Of a stretch of DNA of 64,000 bases, positions 1-8,254 are shown one piece after another; the stretch's first letter is position 1, and each line of letters starts with the position of its first letter. The notes beneath the pieces were generated by a model. That model made no database searches and had not been told where the DNA came from. It saw nothing but the letters and a program-made list of their open reading frames with translations. Source of the DNA: DATFXM01 sp035315885. Lineage in GTDB: Bacteria > Acidobacteriota > Blastocatellia > UBA7656. A program made the position numbers and the translations under genes. The DNA is taken from the NCBI GenBank assembly GCA_035315885.1, contig DATFXM010000049.1:1-64000 (forward strand), written 5' to 3'.

Positions 1-15
1 CAGATGCAGGGCGCG

Positions 16-222
16 TCACACGCGTTTCACTCCTTCTGCTTGTGGTCCCTTCGGGCCCTGCACAATCTCAAACTCAACAGCTTCGCCTTGTTTGAGAGAT
101 TTGTATCCATCTTGCTGAATTGCCGAGTAATGCACGAACACATCGGGCAGCCCCGGCTGCTCGATGAATCCATACCCCTTGGCATTGCTAAACCACTTGA
201 CCCTGCCTTGTGACATAGGCAT
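16..222 (-). CDS. Cold-shock domain protein (CspA family)
   Basis: A 68-residue single cold-shock domain: a small beta-barrel that binds single-stranded RNA or DNA and acts as an RNA chaperone in the cytoplasm. The RNP1-like stretch KGYGFIEQ and the RNP2-like stretch DVFVHYSAI are both present, and the length is normal for CspA. I place the start at the ATG giving MPMSQGRVKWF, because a strong GAGGAGGA ribosome site lies 8 bases before it; an ATG two codons further in is the alternative. It is transcribed away from the other genes of the window, and a strong hairpin about 90 bases upstream may end the preceding transcript or structure the leader. Family call is secure; the exact paralog role (cold-induced or constitutive) cannot be told. 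Confidence 0.93.
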   Translation of the reverse strand: MPMSQGRVKWFSNAKGYGFIEQPGLPDVFVHYSAIQQDGYKSLKQGEAVEFEIVQGPKGPQAEGVKRV

Positions 223-308
223 CGAGATAGTCCTCCTCAACTAGTCGATGCATCGCGCTAATTGAATGGCAGAGAAGGGGTGAGGGTCGGCACTTTTTGA
301 AAATAAGA

Positions 309-355
309 AGCCGCGAAGCGGGGCGCTGCTTGTTAGCGCCGCTCCGCCCGCGGCT
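309..355 (-). terminator. Hairpin with T-rich tail on minus strand
   Basis: AGCCGCG (309-315) pairs with CGCGGCT (349-355), and an inner stem GGCGCT (322-327) pairs with AGCGCC (335-340). Read on the minus strand the stem is followed by TTCTTATTTTC. This fits a terminator for the tauE transcript. It could equally be a structured leader of the cold-shock gene, since cold-shock mRNAs often have long leaders. Confidence 0.45.
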
Positions 356-458
356 CCTTACATTGTTTCGCTGCAATCCTGCCCAATACTTCCAACCAAC
401 TACTGAAGTATCTGCGCGAAGCGGGTCGCATACTATCGCAACCTCCTAAATGTGTCAA

Positions 459-535
459 GACTGACGGGTTTACAGACTGACGGGTTTAGAGAGCGCAAAG
501 ACGGTTTCGGGTGTCGGGTTTAGAGTCTCGAGTTC
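459..535. repeat. Short direct repeats with GGGTTTA words
   Basis: AGACTGACGGGTTTAC (459-474) is followed directly by AGACTGACGGGTTTAG (475-490), then by further GGTTTCGGGTGTCGGGTTTAG words. The words resemble the GGTTTAG/GGTTTCG heptamers on the other side of the tauE gene, so this exporter gene is bracketed by related repeats. Confidence 0.75.
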
Positions 536-558
536 GAGATGCTGGTAGGGCGTAACCG

Positions 559-1332
559 TCACCTCTTGAACAAAAGAGACAACGCCATCGCAATGCCGAT
601 CACCACCACCGCGCGACGTACGAATGTCCGACCCAGCTTGCGCGCAAGACCGGCTCCGCCGAAACCGCCGGCTACGGAACCGCACGCCATGGCCGCGGCC
701 GGCACCCACCTGACCGGTCCCAGAGCGATGAAATACGCCGCTGCGACAACATTGATCGCCAAAGCGAAGAAGTTCTTCAAACCGTTCATCTGGTGTATGT
801 CGCTTAACCCCAGCAACGCGAGCGCCGCGAGCATCAGGATTCCAATACCCGCCCCGAAGTATCCGCCGTACACCGCTACAGCGAACTGAAAAAGAATTGC
901 GCCAGTCCACCAGCGCCGATTCTCTGACCCTCTCGATTCGTCTGGTGATTGCATCCGGAGCTTACGGGTGATCGGCTCGCCTGCTGCGAACAGGATGGTT
1001 GCGAATAGAATCAGGTAGGGAACAATGAGCGCGAATGCGCGAGGCGGTGTGATCAAAAGCAAGGCGGCGCCAACCAGGCCTCCAAGTATCGACGGGCCGA
1101 CGAGCATCAACATCCATTTTCTGCTGTCACCAAGCTCGCGTCTGAAGCCCAGCATTCCGCCGAGCGAGCCGGGCCATAGGGACACCGTGCTGGTGACATT
1201 CGCCTGAATAGGATCGATGCCGATCCAGATCAACGCGGGAAAGCTCAGAAGGGTTCCGCCGCCTGCGACCGAATTGATCATCCCCGCCACGAATCCGGCT
1301 ACAAAAATCACCAGCACGTGCCAATTAATCAT
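559..1332 (-). CDS. TauE/SafE family sulfite or anion exporter
   Basis: A 257-residue polytopic inner-membrane protein of the TauE/SafE (formerly DUF81) family, whose members are thought to export sulfite, sulfoacetate or related organosulfur anions. The N-terminus shows the family signature: a hydrophobic helix with GMINSVAGGGTLLSFPAL, where the glycine-rich turn is conserved. About eight hydrophobic segments follow, with a second characteristic GYFGAGIGILMLAAL in the C-terminal half mirroring the first. Length is typical. It stands alone and is divergent from mfd, with repeat arms between the two starts. The substrate cannot be assigned, since no sulfur-metabolism gene is near. Confidence 0.88.
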   Translation of the reverse strand: MINWHVLVIFVAGFVAGMINSVAGGGTLLSFPALIWIGIDPIQANVTSTVSLWPGSLGGMLGFRRELGDSRKWMLMLVGPSILGGLVGAALLLITPPRAFALIVPYLILFATILFAAGEPITRKLRMQSPDESRGSENRRWWTGAILFQFAVAVYGGYFGAGIGILMLAALALLGLSDIHQMNGLKNFFALAINVVAAAYFIALGPVRWVPAAAMACGSVAGGFGGAGLARKLGRTFVRRAVVVIGIAMALSLLFKR

Positions 1333-1350
1333 CGCGCCAGAGTAACACAG

Positions 1351-1464
1351 GTTCGGTTTAGGGTTTCGGGTTTAGGGTTTCGGGTTCGTTTGATCGTAGG
1401 CTTGTGTGACACACGACCCGAATATAGGGCCTCGATCAAGCGAACCCGAAACCCTAAACCGAAC
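1351..1464. repeat. Inverted heptamer repeat between tauE and mfd
   Basis: The left arm (1351-1396) is built from GGTTTAG and GGTTTCG heptamers. The right arm (1433-1464) is its reverse complement with one mismatch (31 of 32 bases) but lacks 14 bases, exactly two heptamers, present in the left arm. The 36-base loop would sit in the tauE-mfd divergent promoter region, and the right arm ends 8 bases before the mfd start codon. Confidence 0.85.
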
Positions 1465-1472
1465 GTGTTAGA

Positions 1473-4400
1473 ATGACTTTTTCCCTTTATAAGAGTTTGG
1501 CCACCCACGCGACCAACGAGAGCTACTATGCCGAGCTGTTCGACCCACTGCTCGACGCCGAACCCGTGCAGCAGCTCGTCTCGAGCATCACTCACGGTAG
1601 CCGCGCTGCGGTCGTCTCCGGAATGACCGGCTCCGCTCGAGCCCTCTTGATCGCAGCGCTCCAGAAACGTCTTCGCAGAACAATTGTCGTAGTAGTGCGA
1701 TCCAACAAGGAAGTCGAAGAGTTGCAGGCCGATCTCGAGTTCTTCGCGGCCTCGCTTGGACTCGGCGATCCGGCAGTGTTGACCATACCGGCAATCGAGG
1801 CAGATCCCTACGACGGCACTTCGCCACACGCCGAACTCCTCGAGCGTCGCTCGCTTGCACTGGACCGGGCGGCGCGAGGCGACGCTCGACTAGTGATTAC
1901 ATCAATCAGCGCGGTTGCTGAACGCACCGTACCTCCCGATCTTTTCCGTTCCTCCGAGCTCACCCTTCGCTTAGGCGAGGAGATGCCGCTGGAGCTCATC
2001 GTCGACCTGCTCGTTGCCAACGGCTATGTCCGAGAGGAACCGGTAGGCTCGGTAGGCGAGTTCAGTCTTCGCGGCGGCATCCTTGACGTTTTCTCTCCGG
2101 CTCACGAAGCACCGCATCGAATTGAGTTCTACGGCGATTCCGTTGATTCAATACGAGAGTTTGATCCCGATACGCAGCGTTCGATCAAACGAATAGACGA
2201 AACGTGGATCGTACCGATGCGGGAACTCGCCGTGCGACGACAGGATCTCATGTCTTGGGCCGAAGCCGCACAGGCTCACTTTACCGATGACCGCTTCAAG
2301 CGCGACCTCCGAGCGAGAATTGCCCATGCCGAGCGTGGCGAGCCATTTCCGGGTTGGGAATTCCTGATTCCGCTGACTCGCCCGCTGACATCTTCAGTAT
2401 TCGAATACTTCAGGGACGCGGTCTGGGTAATAGACGAGCCGGTTGAAATCGAACAAAGGGCTACGACGTTATTCAGCTTTCTTCAGGACCGGTTTGCGCA
2501 GGCGGACGACCTGGGCGAGCTTTCGCTGCTACCGGAGAAGCTCTTCTTAACCAGCGAACAGCTAAGGACAGGGTTCGACGGAGTCACCCGAGTCGAGCTT
2601 CGCCTGCTGGGAAGAGCCGCAGCCAGCACCGATGATCAGTTTCGTTTCAGCGCTTCGACTTCTTCGACGGAACAGGCCGCGGACCTGGCGTCATTGACTT
2701 CCGGCCGCGTCTTACCGCCGTTGTTCCTGTTTCCAGTGACCGAGGCCACGCCCGACTTCGCGATGATTTCTCAGGCTCCACCGCGATATCAGGGTCGAGT
2801 GGCTGATCTTGCCGGAGAGCTCAAACGGGATACCGAGCTTGCGGCGCGCACAACGCTTCTGGTGATGCCCAGCCTCGGCCTTTGCGAGCGCGTGCGTGAG
2901 ATGCTCGGCGAATACCAGATCACCGCGGAGTTGCTGCCGACGCTTGAGCCCGGGGAGCGCGAAGGCTCGGGGCTTGTGAGTCCTCGAATCGTCACGGTAG
3001 GCAAGCTTGCGAATGGCTTCGTGTTGCCTGCCGGATCGCTGACGGTGCTGACTGAAGTCGATGTATTTGGGGACGTCGAGCGAGTCGCTCGTCAGCGGCA
3101 GGCGCCGAAGCGCCCACGAAAGCAGCGGAAGGCTGCTGCGTTCCTCTCGGACCTTGGCGACTTGAAGGTTGGCGACTATGTGGTCCACGTCGATCACGGC
3201 ATCGGGCAATTCGCCGGCATGACGCAAATGGCTACTGCCGGAGCCTCGACTGGAAATGTAGCGGCTGGATTAGAACGTGCGGCTACCGCGGTTCGTGAGT
3301 TCATGCTGCTGAAGTTTGCAGAAGAGGCAAGGCTGTACGTGCCGGTTGAGCGACTGGACCTCGTGCAGCGCTACTCGGCGGCCGAGGGTCATCGCCCGAA
3401 TCTCGACAAGTTGGGCGGCATAAGCTGGCAAAAAACAAAAGCTCGCGCCCGTCGAGCCATGCGCGATATGGCCGAAGAGCTATTGAAGCTCTACGCCGAG
3501 AGGCGGCTGGTTGTCGGCCATGCCTATGGTGAGGATACGCCCTGGCAGGGTGAGTTCGAAGATGCGTTTGAGTATCAGCTCACACCGGACCAGGAAGCGG
3601 CGATCGAAGATTTGAAGGATGGCATGCAGAGCCCTCAGCCGATGGATCGACTGATAGTCGGTGATGTTGGCTATGGAAAAACCGAGGTGGCGATGCGTGG
3701 GGCCTTCAAGGCCGCGATGGAAGGCAAACAGGTTGCGGTGCTCGCGCCGACGACAGTTCTGGTGTTTCAACACTACAAGACATTTCAAAGCCGGTTCAGT
3801 GCGTTTCCGATCAAGGTCGACATGCTCTCGCGCTTTCGCAGCGCGAAAGAGCAGAAGGAGATTGCGAAGGCCATCGAAGCCGGCACCGTTGATATAGTCA
3901 TCGGCACTCACCGGCTCTTGTCGAAGGACATCAGGTTTAAAGACCTGGGCCTGCTGATCGTGGATGAGGAGCAGCGTTTTGGCGTAGCTCACAAAGAGCG
4001 CATCAAGCAGATGCGCAAGAAAGTTGATGTGATCGCGATGTCCGCAACTCCGATTCCGCGAACGCTCAACATGTCGCTTGCGGGGCTGCGCGATATGTCG
4101 GTGATAGAAACGCCGCCGAGAGACAGACTCGCAATTCAGACGCACGTCGTGCAGTTTTCTGAGCCTGTGGTACGTTCGGCCATCGAACTGGAGCTTCAAC
4201 GCAGCGGCCAGGTGTTCTTCGTTCACAACCGAGTCGAAACGATTTTTACGATTGGGGAGCTGGTACACCGGCTGGTGCCGCAGGCGCGAATCGGAGTGGG
4301 ACACGGGCAGATGACCGAAAAAGAGCTTGAGGACGTAATACTCAAGTTCATCCGTCACGAGCTGGACGTTCTTGTTTCGACGACGATAATCGAGAACGGC

Positions 4401-5189
4401 ATCGATATCCCGCTGGCGAACACGATCATCATCAACCGCTCGGACATGTACGGGCTGTCGCAGCTTTATCAGCTTCGAGGGCGGGTTGGCCGATCTAACC
4501 GACACGCTTATGCTTATTTGCTGATACCGAGCGAAGAGAGTCTTACGCCGATAGCCCGTCGGCGGCTGGCTGCGATACGAGAGTTCTCGGATCTGGGCGC
4601 GGGCTTTCGGATTGCCGCACTCGATCTCGAGTTGCGCGGTGCCGGAAACCTCCTGGGCGGACAGCAGTCCGGGCATATAGATGCGATTGGCTTCGACCTG
4701 TACACTCAGATGCTCGAGCGTACCGTACGAGAGCTGAAGGGCGAACCGGTTGATGACGAATTGTCGACTACGATAAATCTGGGCGTGGACATTCGTATAC
4801 CTGAAGACTTCATCTACGACATGAGCCAGCGTCTGCGGACCTATAAACGCATCTCGTCGGCGGAAGGCGACCAGGAGCTGCACGACGTTCGAGGCGAGAT
4901 CGAGGACAGATACGGATCGCTCCCTCAGTCTGTCGAGAATCTGTTCGAGTTTGCGAGGCTTCGTCGCGAGGCCTCACGCATCGGAGTGATTTCAATCGAT
5001 CGAGAGGGTGACCGGCTGGCAATCAAGTTCAGTGAGCAGGCCCGAGTGGACCCGGACAAGTTGATAACTCTCGTAAGGACAGGCGGCGCTTCCTTCGCTC
5101 CGAGCGGTGTGCTCAAGCTCGGGCTGCGTGCTACCGACGACAGTTCGATTCTGAGCGAGATCCGGGACCTTCTACAGAGCGTGAATTAG
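1473..5189 (+). CDS. mfd: Transcription-repair coupling factor Mfd
   Basis: A 1238-residue DNA translocase that removes RNA polymerase stalled at lesions and recruits UvrA to the transcribed strand. Domains in order: UvrB-like N-terminal region, the CarD-like RNA polymerase interaction domain (LKVGDYVVHVDHGIGQF, around residue 565), helicase core with Walker A GDVGYGKT (730-737), DEEQ box (831-834), motif III-type SATPIPRTL, motif VI LRGRVGRS, and the C-terminal TRCF domain. There is an insertion rich in Ala/Thr just after the RID start (about residues 585-610). No ribosome site is obvious before the ATG; the nearby inverted repeat ends 8 bases upstream. The stop lies about 30 bases before the next gene, so the foldase genes downstream are probably co-transcribed. 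Confidence 0.97.
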   Translation: MTFSLYKSLATHATNESYYAELFDPLLDAEPVQQLVSSITHGSRAAVVSGMTGSARALLIAALQKRLRRTIVVVVRSNKEVEELQADLEFFAASLGLGDPAVLTIPAIEADPYDGTSPHAELLERRSLALDRAARGDARLVITSISAVAERTVPPDLFRSSELTLRLGEEMPLELIVDLLVANGYVREEPVGSVGEFSLRGGILDVFSPAHEAPHRIEFYGDSVDSIREFDPDTQRSIKRIDETWIVPMRELAVRRQDLMSWAEAAQAHFTDDRFKRDLRARIAHAERGEPFPGWEFLIPLTRPLTSSVFEYFRDAVWVIDEPVEIEQRATTLFSFLQDRFAQADDLGELSLLPEKLFLTSEQLRTGFDGVTRVELRLLGRAAASTDDQFRFSASTSSTEQAADLASLTSGRVLPPLFLFPVTEATPDFAMISQAPPRYQGRVADLAGELKRDTELAARTTLLVMPSLGLCERVREMLGEYQITAELLPTLEPGEREGSGLVSPRIVTVGKLANGFVLPAGSLTVLTEVDVFGDVERVARQRQAPKRPRKQRKAAAFLSDLGDLKVGDYVVHVDHGIGQFAGMTQMATAGASTGNVAAGLERAATAVREFMLLKFAEEARLYVPVERLDLVQRYSAAEGHRPNLDKLGGISWQKTKARARRAMRDMAEELLKLYAERRLVVGHAYGEDTPWQGEFEDAFEYQLTPDQEAAIEDLKDGMQSPQPMDRLIVGDVGYGKTEVAMRGAFKAAMEGKQVAVLAPTTVLVFQHYKTFQSRFSAFPIKVDMLSRFRSAKEQKEIAKAIEAGTVDIVIGTHRLLSKDIRFKDLGLLIVDEEQRFGVAHKERIKQMRKKVDVIAMSATPIPRTLNMSLAGLRDMSVIETPPRDRLAIQTHVVQFSEPVVRSAIELELQRSGQVFFVHNRVETIFTIGELVHRLVPQARIGVGHGQMTEKELEDVILKFIRHELDVLVSTTIIENGIDIPLANTIIINRSDMYGLSQLYQLRGRVGRSNRHAYAYLLIPSEESLTPIARRRLAAIREFSDLGAGFRIAALDLELRGAGNLLGGQQSGHIDAIGFDLYTQMLERTVRELKGEPVDDELSTTINLGVDIRIPEDFIYDMSQRLRTYKRISSAEGDQELHDVRGEIEDRYGSLPQSVENLFEFARLRREASRIGVISIDREGDRLAIKFSEQARVDPDKLITLVRTGGASFAPSGVLKLGLRATDDSSILSEIRDLLQSVN

Positions 5190-5220
5190 TTCTGTTGGGC
5201 TCTTCAACAGCGTTGCAACT

Positions 5221-6171
5221 ATGAACCCCGCGATGAACAAAAGAGCTACCCTCGCGATCTGGTTCGAGGTCGCGATCATTACAGCGATGATCGCAGGGTG
5301 TTCTGGCAGTGGAGGCAATTCGCCTACGGTTGCCAGCATCAACGGTCGTGAGCTGAAGCGGGACCAGCTCGATCACTTTTTGTCGATGAAGCTCGGCGAG
5401 GTTGGAACGGCCGAAGCATCGGATTTGATCCGCAGTCGAATGTTTGACGAATACATTCATCGTCAGCTTGTGGTTGACGCGGCGTCCAGGGCGGGTTTGA
5501 CGATCTCTGATTCTGAAGTGGACCAGGCCGTCCAGGAAAACCCGCATCTGAAATCCACGACCTCGACGCAGGCGGAGCGTCAGGAGATCGCATCGGATTT
5601 GCTTGTTGAAAAGTACTACAAGCAGGTCGTGCTCAAAGACGTGCGTGTCAGTCCCGAGGAAATCGAGCAGTACATCTCGCTGAATCAGTCTCGGCTGACC
5701 GACAAATCCGGATTTTACGTGCGCGAGATTCGTGTTCAGTCGAGGAAGGAAGCGGAGAAGCTGCGGAGGGACGTGATGGAGGGACACCACGATTTTGCTG
5801 CAGTGGCGAGGCTCCATTCAGACGCGCCCAATGCTGCTCAGGGAGGGCTGGCGCGCTACGACCAGGGGCAACTCCCCGAGGTTTTGGAAAAAGCGATTTC
5901 GGCGTTGCAGCCGGGAGACGTAAGCGGGGTGGTGGAGTCTGGGTACGGCTTTCATATTTTCAAGCTCGAGAAGAAGGTTCAACCTCGCGCGCCCGACGAG
6001 CGGCGTTCGAGACTGGATGACCGGCGACGGCAGTTGGCCGACGAATTGATCGAGCAGCGAAATCAGCAAGCGGTAGACAGGGCGGTCGAGACTCTGATGA
6101 GCAGCGCTAAGATAAAGATCAACGACTCGGCGCTTGGCTTCACATATGGCGGGGCCCTGAGGCATAATTGA
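5221..6171 (+). CDS. Lipoprotein parvulin-type peptidyl-prolyl isomerase
   Basis: A 316-residue predicted lipoprotein. A short basic start is followed by a hydrophobic segment ending in a lipobox MIAGC with Cys27 as the lipidated residue. A SurA_N-like helical region (roughly residues 35-150) precedes one parvulin domain (about 160-260) with the usual end motif VSGVVESGYGFHIFKLEKK. It should act in the periplasm as a chaperone or prolyl isomerase for exported proteins, like PrsA or PpiD. A charged residue (Glu16) inside the hydrophobic segment is unusual. It follows mfd by about 30 bases and precedes a second SurA-like gene, so the two foldases form a pair. A second in-frame ATG four codons in is an alternative start. 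Confidence 0.88.
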   Translation: MNPAMNKRATLAIWFEVAIITAMIAGCSGSGGNSPTVASINGRELKRDQLDHFLSMKLGEVGTAEASDLIRSRMFDEYIHRQLVVDAASRAGLTISDSEVDQAVQENPHLKSTTSTQAERQEIASDLLVEKYYKQVVLKDVRVSPEEIEQYISLNQSRLTDKSGFYVREIRVQSRKEAEKLRRDVMEGHHDFAAVARLHSDAPNAAQGGLARYDQGQLPEVLEKAISALQPGDVSGVVESGYGFHIFKLEKKVQPRAPDERRSRLDDRRRQLADELIEQRNQQAVDRAVETLMSSAKIKINDSALGFTYGGALRHN

Positions 6172-6274
6172 ACTCTAAATCAAGTGAATTCAAGTGCGGC
6201 CTTGGACTCGGATGCAAGGCTAGATTTGTCTGCCATTCACTATTAAAAGCTGTTAGTCGAAAGGTACTTGCAAT

Positions 6275-7324
6275 ATGAAGTTCTTGCTAGTTGCTGCCTC
6301 CTTTTTAGTGGTGCTGGCCGTCGTACCCACTGCGCGGGCACAGGAGCCAGAGCTGGTTAGCGAGATTGTCGTCAGGGTCAACAACGACATAATCACCAGG
6401 GCTGACTACCTGAATGCGGTTAAGGATTTCCACGAAGAACTCCTGAAGCAGGCGCAGCAATCCGGAAAGAGCCTCGCCGAAGCCGAGGCTGAATACGAAC
6501 GGCTGAAGGGGACCATTCTGGATTATCTCATCGAAGATCTTCTGCTCGAGCAGAAGGCAAAAGAGATGAGCTACGACGCTGAAGCCGAAGTCAATCAGCA
6601 AATGACCGAGTTGGCGAAACAGAACAATTTCAAGAGCGCCGTTGAATTTGAGAAGGCGCTCAGGGAGCAGGGCATCGATCCCGAGCTGCTCAGGACGCAA
6701 ATGAGAAAGCGCGCGCAGCAGGAGTACGTAATGCAGCGCGAAGTGCTTCAGCCGATTTTCTCGAGCCTGAGTGAGAAGGACAAGCGAGACTACTACGAGC
6801 GCCACAAAGACCAGTTTATGATTCCGGGCGAAGTGGTGCTTTCGGAAATCTTTGTTCCGCTCGAAGGGCACACCGCCGCGGAAATTGAGCAGCGCGCCAG
6901 ACGAATCATTGCCGAGATCAAAGCGGGCACGAGTTTTGAGGACGCAGTTCAGAAAAATTCACCGCCGAGCCGCGCGTCGCGGGCACAGAACGGCAAGATG
7001 GGAGCCTTCAAGGGAACTGACTTGCGGCCCGAGATCAACGCTGCGATCTCATCGCTGAAGCCTGGGCAGATAACCGAACCGATCCGCCTTCAGGATGGAT
7101 ACCAGATCATCCGGCTCGACGAACGGAAGGACGCTACGATCAGAAAGTTTGAGGCACCAGAAGTTCAGAACTTTATTGCCAGAAGCGCGACGATGGAGCG
7201 CGCGGACCAGGCGCGAAAGAAGTATTTGAAGAAGCTCCGCGAAGAGGCCTTCGTAGAGATCAACAAGGACTACGCTCCTGCACAAGCTAAGACAAACTCC
7301 TCTGATAAGACCGAGAAGAATTAA
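6275..7324 (+). CDS. SurA-like periplasmic peptidyl-prolyl isomerase
   Basis: A 349-residue exported protein with a cleavable signal peptide (predicted cut after ARA, about residue 22). A SurA N-terminal chaperone domain follows (about 28-165, including EIVVRVNNDIITRADYL, typical of SurA). One parvulin domain covers roughly 180-285, with GKMGAFKGTDLRPEI and the closing GYQIIRLDERK. E. coli SurA has two parvulin domains, so this is a one-domain version. The likely role is folding of outer-membrane proteins in the periplasm. The Lys/Asp-rich C-terminus is low complexity. An AAAGG ribosome site lies upstream, and a 103-base gap separates it from the lipoprotein isomerase. Confidence 0.9.
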   Translation: MKFLLVAASFLVVLAVVPTARAQEPELVSEIVVRVNNDIITRADYLNAVKDFHEELLKQAQQSGKSLAEAEAEYERLKGTILDYLIEDLLLEQKAKEMSYDAEAEVNQQMTELAKQNNFKSAVEFEKALREQGIDPELLRTQMRKRAQQEYVMQREVLQPIFSSLSEKDKRDYYERHKDQFMIPGEVVLSEIFVPLEGHTAAEIEQRARRIIAEIKAGTSFEDAVQKNSPPSRASRAQNGKMGAFKGTDLRPEINAAISSLKPGQITEPIRLQDGYQIIRLDERKDATIRKFEAPEVQNFIARSATMERADQARKKYLKKLREEAFVEINKDYAPAQAKTNSSDKTEKN

Positions 7325-7328
7325 GTGA

Positions 7329-7385
7329 GAGTTCTGAGTCCGAACCAGAACTCAGAACTCAGTACCAGAACTCAGCACCTCAGTC
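7329..7385. repeat. CTGAGTN/NACTCAG heptamer repeat with inverted arms
   Basis: GAGTTCTGAGTCC near 7329 is followed by CAGAACTCAGAACTCAG and more NACTCAG words up to 7385. The two orientations can pair. The block fills the whole gap between the SurA-like gene and the S4-domain gene and touches the start codon of the latter. Confidence 0.9.
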
Positions 7386-7658
7386 TTGAGACTTGATGTC
7401 TTCCTGAAGCATTCCCGGCTGGTACCACGTCGCTCCGTGGCTCAAGAACTCTGTGAGTCCGGCGCGGTGAGAGTCAACGGACAACGCGCAAAGAGCTCTC
7501 GCGAGGTTCGCCAAGGCGATGAGTTGATTGTGAGGACCCGACATCGCGTCGTAACCGTGCGCGTGGTTCAAGTACCCGTCAAGGCTCCATCAAAGGCCCA
7601 GGCGCCATCGCTGTACGATTTGGTGAAGGAAGAGAAGATTCTGAGCTCTGAATTCTGA
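7386..7658 (+). CDS. S4-domain RNA-binding protein (Hsp15/YlmH-like)
   Basis: A 90-residue protein consisting of one S4 RNA-binding domain: MRLDVFLKHSRLVPRRSVAQ, then a GAVRVNG turn and a VRQGDELIV strand. Hsp15 (HslR) and RqcP-type proteins have this form; they bind rRNA or stalled 50S-peptidyl-tRNA complexes. The start is TTG, which directly follows the repeat block, so translation initiation may be weak or altered. The last residues (ILSSEF) and the stop are made of CTGAGTN-type repeat sequence, so the original C-terminus may have been replaced. The family call is good; the target RNA is unknown. Confidence 0.82.
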   Translation: MRLDVFLKHSRLVPRRSVAQELCESGAVRVNGQRAKSSREVRQGDELIVRTRHRVVTVRVVQVPVKAPSKAQAPSLYDLVKEEKILSSEF

Positions 7659-7659
7659 G
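7639..7659. repeat. CTGAGTN-type repeat overlapping gene end
   Basis: The words CTGAGCT, CTGAATT and CTGAG cover the last codons and the TGA stop of the S4-domain gene. They match the heptamer family seen in other gaps. Confidence 0.7.
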
Positions 7660-7728
7660 CATCTCCCCTTCTGCTTGCGGCTTTGCGTCCTTGCGAATAA
7701 ACATCTCTGCGTCGCGAGCAGGACTACT

Positions 7729-8148
7729 ATGTCGAAGCGATTCACCATCGAGGAGCACGTACGCTGGTCTGACATAGACCGGGCTGGCATCATCTACTAC
7801 GGCCAGTTCCTAAGGTTTTTTGAGATAGCCGAGACTGAACTGTTTCGTTCGGTAGGCCTGTCGTATTCGGAGGTCTTTGAAAAATTCGACATCTGGCTGC
7901 CGCGCGTCCAGATCCATTTCGATTTTCGGAAACCGCTCGGCCTGGATGATCTGATCGAGGTATCGGCGTATGTCCAGCGTGTCGGAGTCCGGTCTCTTAC
8001 ACTCGGTTTCGACGTGCACAAGAAAGACGAGACCGACGTAGTGGCTGAAGGCCACATCATCCTGGCCTGTGTATCCAGATCCACGTTCAAGTCGACTCCG
8101 ATTCCGGCCGAGATGATCGAACGTTTGACCCCTTATGTTTGTGCCTAA
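7729..8148 (+). CDS. Acyl-CoA thioesterase, 4HBT/YbgC-FadM family
   Basis: A 139-residue hotdog-fold thioesterase. The signature WSDIDRAGIIYYGQFL contains the catalytic Asp (Asp17) and the conserved G-I-I-Y pocket of 4-hydroxybenzoyl-CoA/YbgC-type enzymes, which hydrolyse acyl-CoA thioesters in the cytoplasm. I chose the ATG giving MSKRFTIEEH because an AGGA site lies about 6 bases before it; an in-frame ATG 18 codons upstream lies in repeat-like sequence (CTTTGCGTCCTTGCG) and adds residues foreign to the family. It sits alone between the S4 gene and the deoxyhypusine-synthase-like gene. The substrate is not predictable. Confidence 0.88.
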   Translation: MSKRFTIEEHVRWSDIDRAGIIYYGQFLRFFEIAETELFRSVGLSYSEVFEKFDIWLPRVQIHFDFRKPLGLDDLIEVSAYVQRVGVRSLTLGFDVHKKDETDVVAEGHIILACVSRSTFKSTPIPAEMIERLTPYVCA

Positions 8149-8169
8149 TGAGCAGAGATGTACTCGCAA

Positions 8170-8188
8170 TTCAGAACTCAGAACTTCA
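8170..8188. repeat. NACTCAG heptamer words
   Basis: TTCAGAACTCAGAACTTC, two copies of the AACTCAG word, lies in the 106-base gap between the thioesterase and the deoxyhypusine-synthase-like gene. Confidence 0.7.
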
Positions 8189-8254
8189 CAAAGGGCGGCC
8201 GCCTGAACAAGAATCAGTAGTACCAGTTCTACTTCAAAATGGAAGAGAGATTTC

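Larger units (their letters stand above)
223..558. other. Intergenic stretch between csp and tauE genes
   Basis: No coding region is supported here. It holds a GC-rich hairpin (309-355) and, next to the tauE stop, direct repeats with GGGTTTA words (459-535). Both are listed separately. Any leader of the cold-shock gene would lie here. Confidence 0.6.

Noticed and set aside
3480..4883. Long minus-strand reading frame inside mfd (467 codons)
   Set aside because: It is the antisense shadow of mfd in a high-GC genome; its peptide has no family features and mfd is unmistakable.
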